A DNA stretch of 64,000 bases, taken from the NCBI RefSeq assembly GCF_051603425.1, contig NZ_CP194411.1, positions 1,178,001 through 1,242,000 on the forward strand, given 5' to 3'. The notes beneath the pieces were generated by a model that ran no database searches, was not told where the DNA came from, and saw nothing but the letters and a program-made list of their open reading frames with translations. Numbering within the stretch: position 1 is the first letter of the stretch; each line of letters starts with the position of its first letter. Shown here piece after piece: positions 51,445-60,292 of the stretch. Origin of the DNA: Selenomonas sputigena_A. Its GTDB lineage: Bacteria; Bacillota; Negativicutes; Selenomonadales; Selenomonadaceae. The position numbers were made by a program, and so were the translations under genes.

Positions 51445-52134
51445 ATGAAAGGGAAGACTTTCATGCGGCAGGCTCTTCTCGCGGCGCTTCTTTTGCTCTT
51501 TGCTGCCGGGACGTCCCTGGCCGCGCCGATGAATGCTGCGGTCTCGGAGCCTTCTGCCCGCGAGGCCGGGACGGTCGAGGCGAAGAAGGAAAGGCCGCCG
51601 CAGGAACGACAGGCGCAGCGCCATGTCGTCATCCTGCTGCCGCTTCTCGTCTCTTCCGTGCCGGACAGCGTGGCTGAGGAAATGAAGGGCCGCTTGGCGA
51701 AAGAATTCCATGTGCCGCTCAACGAAACTCTGCAGGCCGTGACGTATGCGGATGCGGAGGAGATGAGCAGGGCTGCCGACATCATCTACAGAGGCAAGGA
51801 TTCTCTGGCGGACCGCATATTGGAGGCTGCTGATGCGACCGGCGCGGATTATATCGTCGGTCTCGTTGTGACCTCCTATGATGAGCGCACCTATATCAAC
51901 TGGAGGGATGAACAGATCCTGCACAGCTATGCCGCCCTGCGGCTTGTGGGCTACGACAAGGCGCGCGGCCTTGTCGTCGATATTCCCGCTTCGCGCAGTT
52001 ACAATGGCGAGTATACCAAGAGCGGCACGGCGAGGATTCTCGCCCTCTTTGAGCTCAACCGGGTCTTGGAGAAGGCTGCTTTCAAGGAAAGCCTATTCCC
52101 GCTCGCAAAATGGCTGGATAAGGCTGAGAAATAG
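51445..52134 (+). CDS. secreted protein of unknown function
   Basis: The protein has 229 residues. A signal peptide ('ALLAALLLLFAAGTSLAAP') is followed by a charged linker and a domain with 'VVILLPLLVSSVPDSVAEEM' and 'ATGADYIVGLVVTSYDERTY'. The latter resembles the open alpha/beta sheet of outer-membrane-associated TolB-N/LpoB-like domains, only by feel. The family is not recognised. It follows the symporter by 4 bases with GGTAAGGAG overlapping the symporter stop, so the two are probably co-transcribed. A long terminator hairpin follows. Confidence 0.75.
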   Translation: MKGKTFMRQALLAALLLLFAAGTSLAAPMNAAVSEPSAREAGTVEAKKERPPQERQAQRHVVILLPLLVSSVPDSVAEEMKGRLAKEFHVPLNETLQAVTYADAEEMSRAADIIYRGKDSLADRILEAADATGADYIVGLVVTSYDERTYINWRDEQILHSYAALRLVGYDKARGLVVDIPASRSYNGEYTKSGTARILALFELNRVLEKAAFKESLFPLAKWLDKAEK

Positions 52135-52215
52135 GGCGTCCAAGAGAGGATTGCATCGAAACGCAGAGAGACATGCTGTGCTGCCCGTGGGTGAAAGAAT
52201 CCTTTGGGACAGGCA

Positions 52216-52296
52216 GAAAGAAGCCCTCCCGTTCCCCCGTCGGCCAAGATTTCGCTCAGGCGAAGTCTGGCTGCAGGGGGAACGGGAGGGCTTTCG
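52216..52296. terminator. very long bidirectional terminator hairpin
   Basis: GAAGCCCTCCCGTTCCCCC pairs almost perfectly with GGGGGAACGGGAGGGCTTTC. A second hairpin (AGATTTCGC/GCGAAGTCT) fills the loop. It separates the convergent secreted-protein and dapF genes. Confidence 0.75.
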
Positions 52297-52333
52297 TCTG
52301 TGATTCTGCCGCTTGTGCAAGGGGGCGGCATGG

Positions 52334-53176
52334 CTATGCGTATATGCCGCTGAATACCTTCTGGGCAGGGCCAGTCATATAGAGATGGTTGTCGGCAGCC
52401 CATTCGATTTGGAGCTTGCCGCCGTCCAGTTCGACTTCGGCTTTCCGGCCCGTGCGGTTCGTGAGGGCGGCGGCGACGAGGGTGGCGCATGAGCCTGTGC
52501 CGCAGGCAAGCGTCACAGCGGCGCCGCGTTCCCAGACGCGCATGCGGATATGGGCGCTGTCCTTGATTTCAGCGAATTCGACGTTCGTCTTGCGGGGAAA
52601 GCAGGCGTGGTGCTCAAGCACGGGGCCAAGCTCGAAGATGGGGACGGCCTCGGCATCGTCGACGAAGATGACGCAGTGCGGGTTGCCCATGGAAACGCAG
52701 GTCATGGAGAATTGTGCGCCAACGGCTTCTATGGGCTGCTCGATGACGGGTGCGCGGCCGAAGCCTGTGACGGGGATGCGCTCGCCTTCCAGGATGGGCT
52801 CGCCCATGTCGACGCGCACGCCGTCGAGCGTGCCGTTTTGGAAGATGAGGCGCGGCACAAGGATGCCGGCGCCTGTCTCGACCGTAAATTCTTCCTTGCG
52901 TGTGAGGTTTTCGGTGTGGACGACGCCGGCGAAGCAGCGGATGCCGTTGCCGCACATTTCGGCTTCGCTGCCGTCCGCATTGAGGATCTGCATCCGGAAA
53001 TCGGCTGTGTCCGACGGCAGGACGAGGATCAGGCCGTCGGCGCCGATGCCGTAGTGACGGTCGCATACCGTTCGGGCGAGAGCGGGCAGATCCCGTCCCG
53101 CGAGCTCCTCCTCAAAGCAGTTCACGAGCACGAAATCATTGCCGCAGCCCTGCCATTTTGTGAATGAAAACGCCAT
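52334..53176 (-). CDS. dapF: diaminopimelate epimerase
   Basis: The protein has 280 residues from ATG 53176. It interconverts LL- and meso-diaminopimelate for lysine and peptidoglycan synthesis. The two catalytic cysteines lie in 'MCGNGIRCF' and 'ACGTGSCATL', and the N-terminus 'FTKWQGCGNDF' matches the family. The frame stays open to an ATG at 53215 that overlaps the stop of the upstream dehydrogenase (ATGA), so a 293-residue form started by coupling is possible. Confidence 0.94.
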   Translation of the reverse strand: MAFSFTKWQGCGNDFVLVNCFEEELAGRDLPALARTVCDRHYGIGADGLILVLPSDTADFRMQILNADGSEAEMCGNGIRCFAGVVHTENLTRKEEFTVETGAGILVPRLIFQNGTLDGVRVDMGEPILEGERIPVTGFGRAPVIEQPIEAVGAQFSMTCVSMGNPHCVIFVDDAEAVPIFELGPVLEHHACFPRKTNVEFAEIKDSAHIRMRVWERGAAVTLACGTGSCATLVAAALTNRTGRKAEVELDGGKLQIEWAADNHLYMTGPAQKVFSGIYA

Positions 53177-53211
53177 TTCAGCCTTCGGTGCAGACTGTCC
53201 ATCTTGCCTCC

Positions 53212-54165
53212 TCATTTCTTGTAGCCCGTCTGGCGGTCGACGAGGTTTTCGAGCGGTTCGCCGCGCAAAAAGGCCGCGAGGTTTCTGGCCGCGATCTGGA
53301 TGATCTTGTCCTGCGTTGCGGGCAGATGGTAGTCGCCCGAGATATGCGGTGTGATGTAGACATTCGGCGTGTGCCAGAGCGGATGGTCGGGCGGCAGGGG
53401 TTCGGGATCCGTCACGTCAAGCGCTGCGCCCGCAAGACGGCCGCTCTGCATCGCCTCGATGAGGTCGGCCGTGACGACGGCGGTGCCGCGCCCGATGTTG
53501 AGGAAGTAGGCGCCTTTCTTCATGGCGGCGAAGCAAGTCTTGTCGAAAAGGCCTGTCGTCGCGGCGGTGGCGGGCAGTGTGGAAACGACGATGTCCGCGG
53601 CTCCTAACAGTTCGTGGAGGTCGTCCATCTTGCCGATCTCGTCGACGCCGAAGGGCTTTGCGCCTTCACGGCGGCGCACGCCGGTGACATGGGCGCCGAG
53701 GGCTTTCACGCGGCGCGCGAAGGCTCGCCCGATATCGCCGATGCCGAGGATCAGGACTCTGGAATCCTCGATGGAAGTGACCTCCCCCTCATCGTGCCAG
53801 AGACCTTTTTTCTGGTTGTCGTAGTAGGGGTAGAGTTTTTTCATCATGGCGAGGAGCTGGGCGAGCAGGTGCTCGGACAGGGCAAGCCCGTAGGCGCCGG
53901 TCGCGTTCGTCAGCAGCACGTCTTCGCGCAGGATACTGTCCTGGCAGTAGGCGTCGGCGCCGGCGCTGTTGAGCTGGAGCCAGCGCAGTTTTTTGGCTGC
54001 TGGCAGGAGCCGGCAGGGCAGATTGCCGATGACGGCATCGGCGTCGGCGACATCCGATTCCGTGACATTTTTGCTGCGTATGAAATGGAGTTCTGCGTCC
54101 GCCGCATTCTTTTGAAGCCATTCCCTATGGCGCTCTTTTGTTTCCATGACAACGAGGATTTTCAT
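53212..54165 (-). CDS. D-isomer-specific 2-hydroxyacid dehydrogenase
   Basis: The protein has about 317 residues. The NAD-binding domain has 'LGIGDIGRAFARRVKALGA'; catalytic residues are Arg in 'NIGRGTAVV', Glu in 'TDPEPLPPDHPLW' and His in 'TPHISGDY'. The substrate is not evident; lactate-like or glyoxylate-type acids are possible. ATG 54165 is preferred because AAGGAGG is 6 bases upstream. An ATG at 54213 in the same frame lies inside the -10 box. The gene overlaps dapF. Confidence 0.9.
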   Translation of the reverse strand: MKILVVMETKERHREWLQKNAADAELHFIRSKNVTESDVADADAVIGNLPCRLLPAAKKLRWLQLNSAGADAYCQDSILREDVLLTNATGAYGLALSEHLLAQLLAMMKKLYPYYDNQKKGLWHDEGEVTSIEDSRVLILGIGDIGRAFARRVKALGAHVTGVRRREGAKPFGVDEIGKMDDLHELLGAADIVVSTLPATAATTGLFDKTCFAAMKKGAYFLNIGRGTAVVTADLIEAMQSGRLAGAALDVTDPEPLPPDHPLWHTPNVYITPHISGDYHLPATQDKIIQIAARNLAAFLRGEPLENLVDRQTGYKK

Positions 54166-54211
54166 GACTGCCTCCTTGGAAGCTCTAAGAATCACTGCTA
54201 CATTCCTTTTC

Positions 54212-54220
54212 ATTATATCA
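54212..54220 (-). promoter_or_regulatory. extended -10 promoter of the hydroxyacid dehydrogenase/dapF unit
   Basis: TGATATAAT on the minus strand, about 45 bases upstream of the start codon. No clear -35 box. Confidence 0.5.
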
Positions 54221-54250
54221 TAGGGTGCAAGCTTCGGAAGGCGGGGTCCT

Positions 54251-54306
54251 GGAAAAACATCCGGCCGCCTGAGCAGAGTCGGGCGGCCGGATGCCTTTGT
54301 CTATGG
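54251..54306 (-). terminator. terminator of the metal ATPase unit
   Basis: GCATCCGGCCGCC pairs with GGCGGCCGGATG, followed by T5 on the minus strand. Confidence 0.85.
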
Positions 54307-54357
54307 CGGGGATGCATTTCTGCCGGGCGATGCATTCCCCGGGAAAGCTTTGTCGGT

Positions 54358-56241
54358 TTAGATTTTTCGTACGAAGAGGGCGCGCAGGGCGTTCAGCACG
54401 GCGAGGATCATGACGCCGACATCGGCGAAGATGGCGAACCACATGTTGGCAATGCCGATGGCGCCGAGCACGAGGCAGATGAGTTTTATGCCGATGGCAA
54501 AGACGATGTTCTGGTGTACGATGGCCATGCATTTTCGCGCTATGCGGATGGCTTTCGGCAGCTTCAGGGGATCGTCGTCCATGAGGACGACGTCGGCGGC
54601 CTCGATGGCGGCATCGGAGCCCATCGCGCCCATCGCGATGCCGATATCGGCACGGCTCAGGACGGGCGCGTCGTTGATGCCGTCGCCGACGAAGGCGAGT
54701 TTTTCCTTTGCCGGCTTGTCCGCGAGAAGCCGCTCGACTTCCCTCACTTTGTCGGCGGGCAGCAGCTCGCTCTTCGCTTCGTCAAGGCCGAGTTCGGCGG
54801 CGACTTTTTCGGCGACGGTACGCGCATCGCCTGTCAGCATGACCGTCTTCTTGACGCCGGCTTGGTGCAGGCCTTCGATGGCGGCCTTGGCCGTAGGCTT
54901 CAGGATATCCGAGATGACGATGTGGCCTGCGTATGCGCCGTCCACCGCCATCTGCACGATCGTGCCCGGATGGTGACACGGTCGGTATTCGATGCCGAGG
55001 CGCTCCATGAGTTTGCCGTTGCCGGCAGCGACGGCGACGCCGTCCACTTTGGCGGTGACGCCGAAACCGCTGATTTCTTCGATGTCCGTGACGCGCGAGC
55101 GGTCGATCTCCTTGCCGTATGCCTCTTGGAGGCTGCGGCTGATGGGGTGCGAAGAGGCGCTTTCGGCGAGAGCCGCCAGCTCTAAAAGGCGCTTGTCCTT
55201 CATCGTGCCGTGATGCACGGCGTTGACTTCGAATACGCCGCGCGTCAGGGTGCCCGTCTTATCGAAGACGACTGTGCCGACCTCGGCGAGCATCTCGAGG
55301 TAGTTCGCTCCCTTGACCAGCACGCCTTCGCGGCTTGCGCCGCCGATGCCGGCGAAAAAGCTCAGGGGAACGCTGACGACGAGCGCGCAGGGGCAGCTCA
55401 TGACGAGGAAGATCAGGGCGCGGTAGATCCATGTATCCCAAGCGGGATCGAGGCCGAGCGCGGCAAGACGCACGAGCGGCGGCACGAGGGCGAGGAGGAC
55501 GGCGGCGGCGACGACGATCGGCGTGTAGACGCGCGCAAATTTCGCGATGAAGGTCTCCGAGCGCGATTTGCGCGAGCTGGCATCTTCGACAAGCTCGAGG
55601 ATTTTCGAGGCCGTCGATTCGTCAAATTCCTTTGTCGTGCGGATTTTTAGAACGCCTGTGAGGTTGATGCAGCCGCTGATGACGCTGTGTCCTTCCTCTA
55701 CGTCGCGCGGCAGGCTCTCACCCGTCAGGGCGCTCGTGTTGAGGGTGGAGTTTCCTTCGAGGATGATGCCGTCGATGGGGATTTTTTCTCCCGGCTGCAC
55801 GACGATGACCGTGCCGATTTCCACCTCGTCGGGGTCGACGCGTTCGAGGCGGCCGTCGTTTTCGACATTTGCATAGTCGGGGCGGATATCCATGAGCTCG
55901 CCGATGTTCTTGCGGCTGCGCCCGACGGCATAGCTTTGAAACCATTCGCCGACCTGGTAGAAGAGCATGACGGCGATGCCTTCGGTGTAGTCGCCATCCT
56001 CGCAGACGGCGAGGATCATGGCGCCGATCGTTGCGATCGACATCAGGAGGTTTTCATCCAGCGGCCTGCGGTTCCATACGCCTTTGGCGGCTTTCAGCAG
56101 GATATCGTAGCCGATGATGAGGTACGGCACGAGATAGAGAAAGAAACGCGTGATCCCGCTGATGGGAAGTTGGCTGAAGACAATCATCATTGCTGCTGCC
56201 AGCAGGATGCGGATGAGATTTCTTTTTTGTTTTTGGTTCAT
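54358..56241 (-). CDS. heavy-metal P1B-type ATPase (Zn/Cd/Pb type)
   Basis: The 627-residue protein shows 'MSCPCALVVSVPLSFF' (CPC metal site), 'VVFDKTGTLTRGVF' (phosphorylated Asp), 'SASSHPISRSL' (HP motif) and 'GDGINDAPVLSRADIGIAM'. The CPC-VVSVPL context is that of Zn/Cd/Pb exporters. It has no N-terminal HMA domain; instead a separate 72-residue HMA protein is encoded just upstream in the same unit, so the domain has been split off into a chaperone. Confidence 0.92.
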   Translation of the reverse strand: MNQKQKRNLIRILLAAAMMIVFSQLPISGITRFFLYLVPYLIIGYDILLKAAKGVWNRRPLDENLLMSIATIGAMILAVCEDGDYTEGIAVMLFYQVGEWFQSYAVGRSRKNIGELMDIRPDYANVENDGRLERVDPDEVEIGTVIVVQPGEKIPIDGIILEGNSTLNTSALTGESLPRDVEEGHSVISGCINLTGVLKIRTTKEFDESTASKILELVEDASSRKSRSETFIAKFARVYTPIVVAAAVLLALVPPLVRLAALGLDPAWDTWIYRALIFLVMSCPCALVVSVPLSFFAGIGGASREGVLVKGANYLEMLAEVGTVVFDKTGTLTRGVFEVNAVHHGTMKDKRLLELAALAESASSHPISRSLQEAYGKEIDRSRVTDIEEISGFGVTAKVDGVAVAAGNGKLMERLGIEYRPCHHPGTIVQMAVDGAYAGHIVISDILKPTAKAAIEGLHQAGVKKTVMLTGDARTVAEKVAAELGLDEAKSELLPADKVREVERLLADKPAKEKLAFVGDGINDAPVLSRADIGIAMGAMGSDAAIEAADVVLMDDDPLKLPKAIRIARKCMAIVHQNIVFAIGIKLICLVLGAIGIANMWFAIFADVGVMILAVLNALRALFVRKI

Positions 56242-56328
56242 GAGGACACCTGCCTTCCTGCCGTTGCGGCAGCTCTTCTTCTGCGATGGGAAAAGGAGGA
56301 ACGCCTCGGCGGCGCTCCTCGTCCGTTC

Positions 56329-56547
56329 TTAAAACTCGATATTGCAGTCGCTCTCGACCTTGCGGCAGGCGGTGAGGACGCGCGGCATGACTTCGCCCGG
56401 CTCGCTGCCCTCGGCGAACTCGACCTTCATCTTGAGCGCCATGAAGTTGACCGTGGCATCCTTCACGCCCTCGACCTTCTTCGCGGCATCCTCCATCATC
56501 TGTGCGCAGTTCGCGCAATCGACTTCGATCTTGTAGCTCTTTTTCAT
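56329..56547 (-). CDS. small HMA-domain metallochaperone
   Basis: The protein has 72 residues, 'MKKSYKIEVDCANCAQMMED' at the start, with the metal site CANC (C-x2-C). It should deliver Zn, Cd or a similar metal to the adjacent ATPase, which lacks its own HMA domain. AAGGAGG lies 8 bases upstream. The promoter at 56606-56634 and an AT-rich operator-like sequence precede it. The gene ends 88 bases before the ATPase start. Confidence 0.9.
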   Translation of the reverse strand: MKKSYKIEVDCANCAQMMEDAAKKVEGVKDATVNFMALKMKVEFAEGSEPGEVMPRVLTACRKVESDCNIEF

Positions 56548-56575
56548 ATTGGTTCCTCCTTGATTGTTGGATAAT

Positions 56576-56634
56576 TGATTAAGTAATTGTTTAATTGTTG
56601 ACCTTATTATATCCCCTTGGACAGAACTTGTCAA
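56576..56634 (-). promoter_or_regulatory. consensus promoter and AT-rich operator of the metal-export unit
   Basis: TTGACA (56634-56629), 17 bases, TATAAT (56611-56606) on the minus strand is a perfect consensus. Just downstream lies an AT-rich inverted repeat ATTAA-N8-TTAAT (about 56578-56595), a position suited to an ArsR/SmtB-type repressor. Such a strong promoter would need repression; no regulator gene is in view. Confidence 0.6.
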
Positions 56635-56718
56635 GGGGGATTTTGCAAAGATGCAGGAATATTTTTTGCCGCATGGCAGAAGCCTGTTGACAGATGTGCG
56701 TTCGGCTTTATTCCGTGA

Positions 56719-56795
56719 AAACAAAGCCGCCCCTTTCCTCCCGGACGGCTTTCGGCTGTGCGAAAACTTTATCGGGGACGGAAGGGGCGGTTTCC
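56719..56795 (-). terminator. terminator of the pfl unit
   Basis: On the minus strand ACCGCCCCTTCC pairs with GGAAAGGGGCGGC, followed by TTTGTTTT. An inner hairpin lies in the loop. Confidence 0.75.
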
Positions 56796-56827
56796 TGCTA
56801 TTTTTCCAAGGGATGTGCAGTATCGGC

Positions 56828-57598
56828 TTATTTCTTTTTGTAGCCTTGATAGTCGGCGACGCGCAGGATTTCCTCGGCGCGCCGGATGGCCTCCTTGTCC
56901 GGTTCGGCGACATGGGACAGGGGGTAAGGGATCTGAAGGCTTTCGTACTTCGCTTTGGCCATGCCGTGGTAGGGCAGGACCTCGAAGCGTTCGACGTTGC
57001 CGAGGCCGGCAGCGAAGCGGGAGAGGCGATTGAGGGAAACGGCGTCGTCCGTATAGCCGGGAACGAGCACATGGCGCAGCCAGACCGGTTTCCCTTGCTC
57101 GGCAAGATACCGGGCGAAGTCGAGAATATTTTGATTCGTCGTTCCTGTGAGCTTCTTGTGTTTTCCTTCATCTATATGCTTGATGTCGAGAAGCACGAGA
57201 TCGCTCCGGCTGACCGCGCGCATGACGGCGGCGAAGTTTGGCCCGCCGCGCTTGAAGGGTTCGCCTGCGGTGTCAAGGCAGGTGGATACGCCCTCCTCTT
57301 GGGCGAGGCGGAAGAGCTCGGCGACGAAGGCTGCCTGCAGGAGCGGCTCGCCGCCCGATACGGTGACACCGCCGCCGCCCTTCCAATAGGGACGGAAGCG
57401 CAGCGCGGCGGCAAGCACCGCGGCAGCGCTTTTTTCTTCTCCCCCCTGCACACCCCATGTCTCAGGATTGTGGCAGTAAAGGCAGCGCAGACGGCAGCCG
57501 GCGAGGAAGATGATGTAACGGATGCCGGGGCCGTCCACGGAGCCGAAGCTCTCGACAGAGCTGATGCGCCCGAGATGCGGGAGCTTACATCCGTTCAT
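56828..57598 (-). CDS. pflA: pyruvate formate-lyase-activating enzyme
   Basis: The 256-residue radical SAM enzyme installs the glycyl radical on PflB. The 4Fe-4S site is 'GCRLRCLYCHNPE' (C-x3-C-x2-C), and 'VTVSGGEPLLQ' is the conserved SAM-contact GGEP. Its ATG overlaps the end of pflB by 14 bases, so translation is coupled. Confidence 0.96.
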   Translation of the reverse strand: MNGCKLPHLGRISSVESFGSVDGPGIRYIIFLAGCRLRCLYCHNPETWGVQGGEEKSAAAVLAAALRFRPYWKGGGGVTVSGGEPLLQAAFVAELFRLAQEEGVSTCLDTAGEPFKRGGPNFAAVMRAVSRSDLVLLDIKHIDEGKHKKLTGTTNQNILDFARYLAEQGKPVWLRHVLVPGYTDDAVSLNRLSRFAAGLGNVERFEVLPYHGMAKAKYESLQIPYPLSHVAEPDKEAIRRAEEILRVADYQGYKKK

Positions 57599-59837
57599 GG
57601 AAGGTACGCGCGATGACGTCGAGCTGCTGCTCGTGCGTGAGGCTGATGAATTTCACGGCGTAGCCGGAGACGCGGATGGTGAAGTTTTGATACTCTTCCT
57701 TTTCGGGATGGTCGACGGCATCGAGCAGCTTTTCGCGTCCGAAGACGTTGACGTTCAGGTGATGCGCACCCTGTGTGAAGTAGCCGTCGAGTACGCGGAC
57801 GAGCTGGTCGATGCGCTCTTCTTCCGTATGGCCGAGCGATTCGGGCGTCATGCTCTGCGTGTTGGAAATGCCGTCGAGCGCCCATTCATAGGGAAGCTTG
57901 GCGACGGAGTTCAAGGAAGCGAGAAGTCCTTCCTTTTCCGCACCGTAACTCGGGTTCGCGCCCGGTGCGAGCGGCGTCCATGCCTTGCGCCCGTCGGGCA
58001 TGGCTCCCGTGTACTTGCCGTAGACGACATTGGAGGTGATGGTGAGGATCGAGGTCGTCGGCTCGGAGTTGCGGTAGGTGTGGCGCGCGCGCAGCTTTTC
58101 GAGGAAGGTCTTGAGGAGCCAGCGCGCGATGTCGTCGGCGCGGTCGTCATCGTTGCCGTAGCGCGGGAAATCGCCCTTGACCTCATAGTCGACGATGAAG
58201 CGGCGCTCATTATAGATGGGGCGCACTTTTGCGTATTTGATGGCGGAGAGGGAGTCGACGACATGCGAGAAGCCTGCAATGCCCGTGGCGAAGGTGCGGC
58301 GCACATCCGTGTCGATCAGCGCCATCTCGGCGGCCTCGTAGTAGTATTTGTCATGCATGTACTGGATGAGGTTCAGCGAGTTCACATAGATGGAGGCGAG
58401 CCAGTCCATCATGCGGCTGAATTTATCAAGAACGTCGTTGTATTCGAGGAATTCCGTGACGACGGGAGCATAGGGCGGCGCTACCTGGTCGCCTGATTTT
58501 TCGTCGACGCCGCCGTTGATGGCGTAGAGCAGGCACTTCGCGAGGTTGGCGCGCGCACCGAAGAACTGCATTTCCTTGCCCGTCTGCGTTGCGGAGACGC
58601 AGCAGCAGATGGAATAGTCGTCGCCCCATTCGGGCTTCATCACGTCGTCGTTTTCGTACTGGATGGAACTCGTGTCAATGGAGATTTTTGCGGCGTAGCG
58701 TTTGAATGCCTCGGGAAGCGCCGCCGAATAGAGAACCGTGAGGTTCGGCTCGGGCGCAGGCCCCATGTTTTCGAGCGTGTGCAGGAAGCGGAAGTCGTTT
58801 TTCGTGACCATGTGGCGCCCGTCCATGCCGATACCGGCAACTTCGAGCGTCGCCCAGACCGGGTCGCCGGAGAAGAGCTCGTTGTAACTCGTGATGCGCG
58901 CGAACTTGACCATGCGGAACTTCATGACGAGGTGGTCGATGAGCTCCTGTGCCGCTTCCTCGCTGAGACGGCCTGCCTGAAGGTCGCGTTCGATATAGAT
59001 GTCGAGGAAGGTGGAGATGCGGCCGACGCTCATGGCCGCGCCGTTCTGGGTCTTGATGGCGGCGAGGTAGCCGAAGTAGAGCCACTGCACGGCCTCCTGC
59101 GCCGTTTTGGCCGGCCCTGAGATGTCGAAGCCGTAGAGAGCGGCCATCTCCTTCATGCCCTTCAGGGCGCGGATCTGCTCGGCCAGCTCTTCCCGGAGAC
59201 GGATGACGTCATCGAACATCACGCCGTCCGAACCGACCTCGGCGCGGTCCGCTTCCTTCCAGGCGATGAGCTGGTCAATGCCGTAAAGCGCGACGCGGCG
59301 GTAGTCGCCGACGATGCGCCCGCGTCCGTAGGTATCGGGCAGTCCCGTGATGATATGGCTGCGGCGCGCGCGGCGGATCTCGGGCGTGTAGGCGTCAAAG
59401 ACGGCCTGGTTGTGCGTCTTGTGGTACTTCGTGAAGATCTCGTGCAGGCGTGCGCTCGGTTCATAGCCGTAGTTTTGGCACGCCTCTTCCGCCATCTTGA
59501 TGCCGCCGTAGGGCATGAAGGCGCGCTTCAGAGGCTTGTCGGTCTGCAGGCCGACGATTTTCTCAAGGGACTTGAGCTCGGCCGCAATATAGCCGGGACC
59601 ATGTGAGGTGAGGCCGGCGACGATGTCCGTATCCATGTCGAGGACACCGCCTTTGCGGCGCTCCTCGCGCTGCAGCTCCTGCAGCTTCTCCCAGAGACGG
59701 CTCGTCGCTTCCGTCGGGCCTTTGAGAAAATCTTCCTCCCCGTCGTAGGGGGTATAGTTTCTCTGCACGAAGTCGCGGACATTGACCTCCTCCTGCCAAA
59801 GACCGCCGTTAAATCCCTGCCACTCTTCCTTGGTCAT
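57585..59837 (-). CDS. pflB: formate acetyltransferase (pyruvate formate-lyase)
   Basis: The 750-residue enzyme converts pyruvate and CoA to acetyl-CoA and formate anaerobically. The catalytic cysteines are in 'SICCCVSATQTG', and the glycyl radical is in 'IRVSGYAV' close to the C-terminus. Full length. GGGAGG is 9 bases before ATG. It is followed by pflA and driven by the promoter at 59953-59981 with a palindromic site just upstream, consistent with oxygen- or redox-dependent control. Confidence 0.97.
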   Translation of the reverse strand: MTKEEWQGFNGGLWQEEVNVRDFVQRNYTPYDGEEDFLKGPTEATSRLWEKLQELQREERRKGGVLDMDTDIVAGLTSHGPGYIAAELKSLEKIVGLQTDKPLKRAFMPYGGIKMAEEACQNYGYEPSARLHEIFTKYHKTHNQAVFDAYTPEIRRARRSHIITGLPDTYGRGRIVGDYRRVALYGIDQLIAWKEADRAEVGSDGVMFDDVIRLREELAEQIRALKGMKEMAALYGFDISGPAKTAQEAVQWLYFGYLAAIKTQNGAAMSVGRISTFLDIYIERDLQAGRLSEEAAQELIDHLVMKFRMVKFARITSYNELFSGDPVWATLEVAGIGMDGRHMVTKNDFRFLHTLENMGPAPEPNLTVLYSAALPEAFKRYAAKISIDTSSIQYENDDVMKPEWGDDYSICCCVSATQTGKEMQFFGARANLAKCLLYAINGGVDEKSGDQVAPPYAPVVTEFLEYNDVLDKFSRMMDWLASIYVNSLNLIQYMHDKYYYEAAEMALIDTDVRRTFATGIAGFSHVVDSLSAIKYAKVRPIYNERRFIVDYEVKGDFPRYGNDDDRADDIARWLLKTFLEKLRARHTYRNSEPTTSILTITSNVVYGKYTGAMPDGRKAWTPLAPGANPSYGAEKEGLLASLNSVAKLPYEWALDGISNTQSMTPESLGHTEEERIDQLVRVLDGYFTQGAHHLNVNVFGREKLLDAVDHPEKEEYQNFTIRVSGYAVKFISLTHEQQLDVIARTFHERM

Positions 59838-59952
59838 TGTAAAACCTCCCGTCGGATAGGACGCTCCCTATGCAGGCGCCGTCATTTGCTGCGGCTGGCG
59901 GCAGATGACGGCGCGAAGCTGCGCCCATAGACCTAGTAGATATTCTCGTTCC

Positions 59953-59981
59953 ATCATACTAAAAAGAAAACAATTCTGCAA
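59953..59981 (-). promoter_or_regulatory. promoter of pflBA
   Basis: TTGCAG, 17 bases, TATGAT on the minus strand. Confidence 0.65.
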
Positions 59982-59988
59982 ATAACAT

Positions 59989-60008
59989 TTTATACATGTA
60001 TGTATAAA
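59989..60008. promoter_or_regulatory. perfect palindrome upstream of the pfl promoter
   Basis: TTTATACAT-GT-ATGTATAAA is a perfect 9-2-9 inverted repeat centred about 52 bases upstream of the predicted start site. The position suits a CRP/FNR-family or similar dimeric activator; the sequence does not match the Rex or E. coli FNR consensus. Confidence 0.6.
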
Positions 60009-60219
60009 TATACCTTATGGGAAAAAGGGAGAAGATTCATGTTTCCAGCAAGCAGGTTTTATGATTTATTATTTTAGTATAAATAAAATTGATATAACAG
60101 CGGCTTTTTCTTTCGGGACAGAGAGGGGAATTTTCCGTTCTTTCACGCCTTCAAAGCGGGACGCATGCTTTTTATGGGGAAAAAGATAGGGGCTCTGGCG
60201 ATATTTTCCCGAAAAACAG

Positions 60220-60248
60220 TTGACAATGGGACTAAAAGTGGATATATT
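60220..60248 (+). promoter_or_regulatory. promoter of the PAS chemoreceptor gene
   Basis: TTGACA, 17 bases, TATATT, about 45 bases before the start. Confidence 0.75.
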
Positions 60249-60292
60249 ATCTGTATGGATAGAAAACTGCCAATATATGGAGGAGGTTGTAA

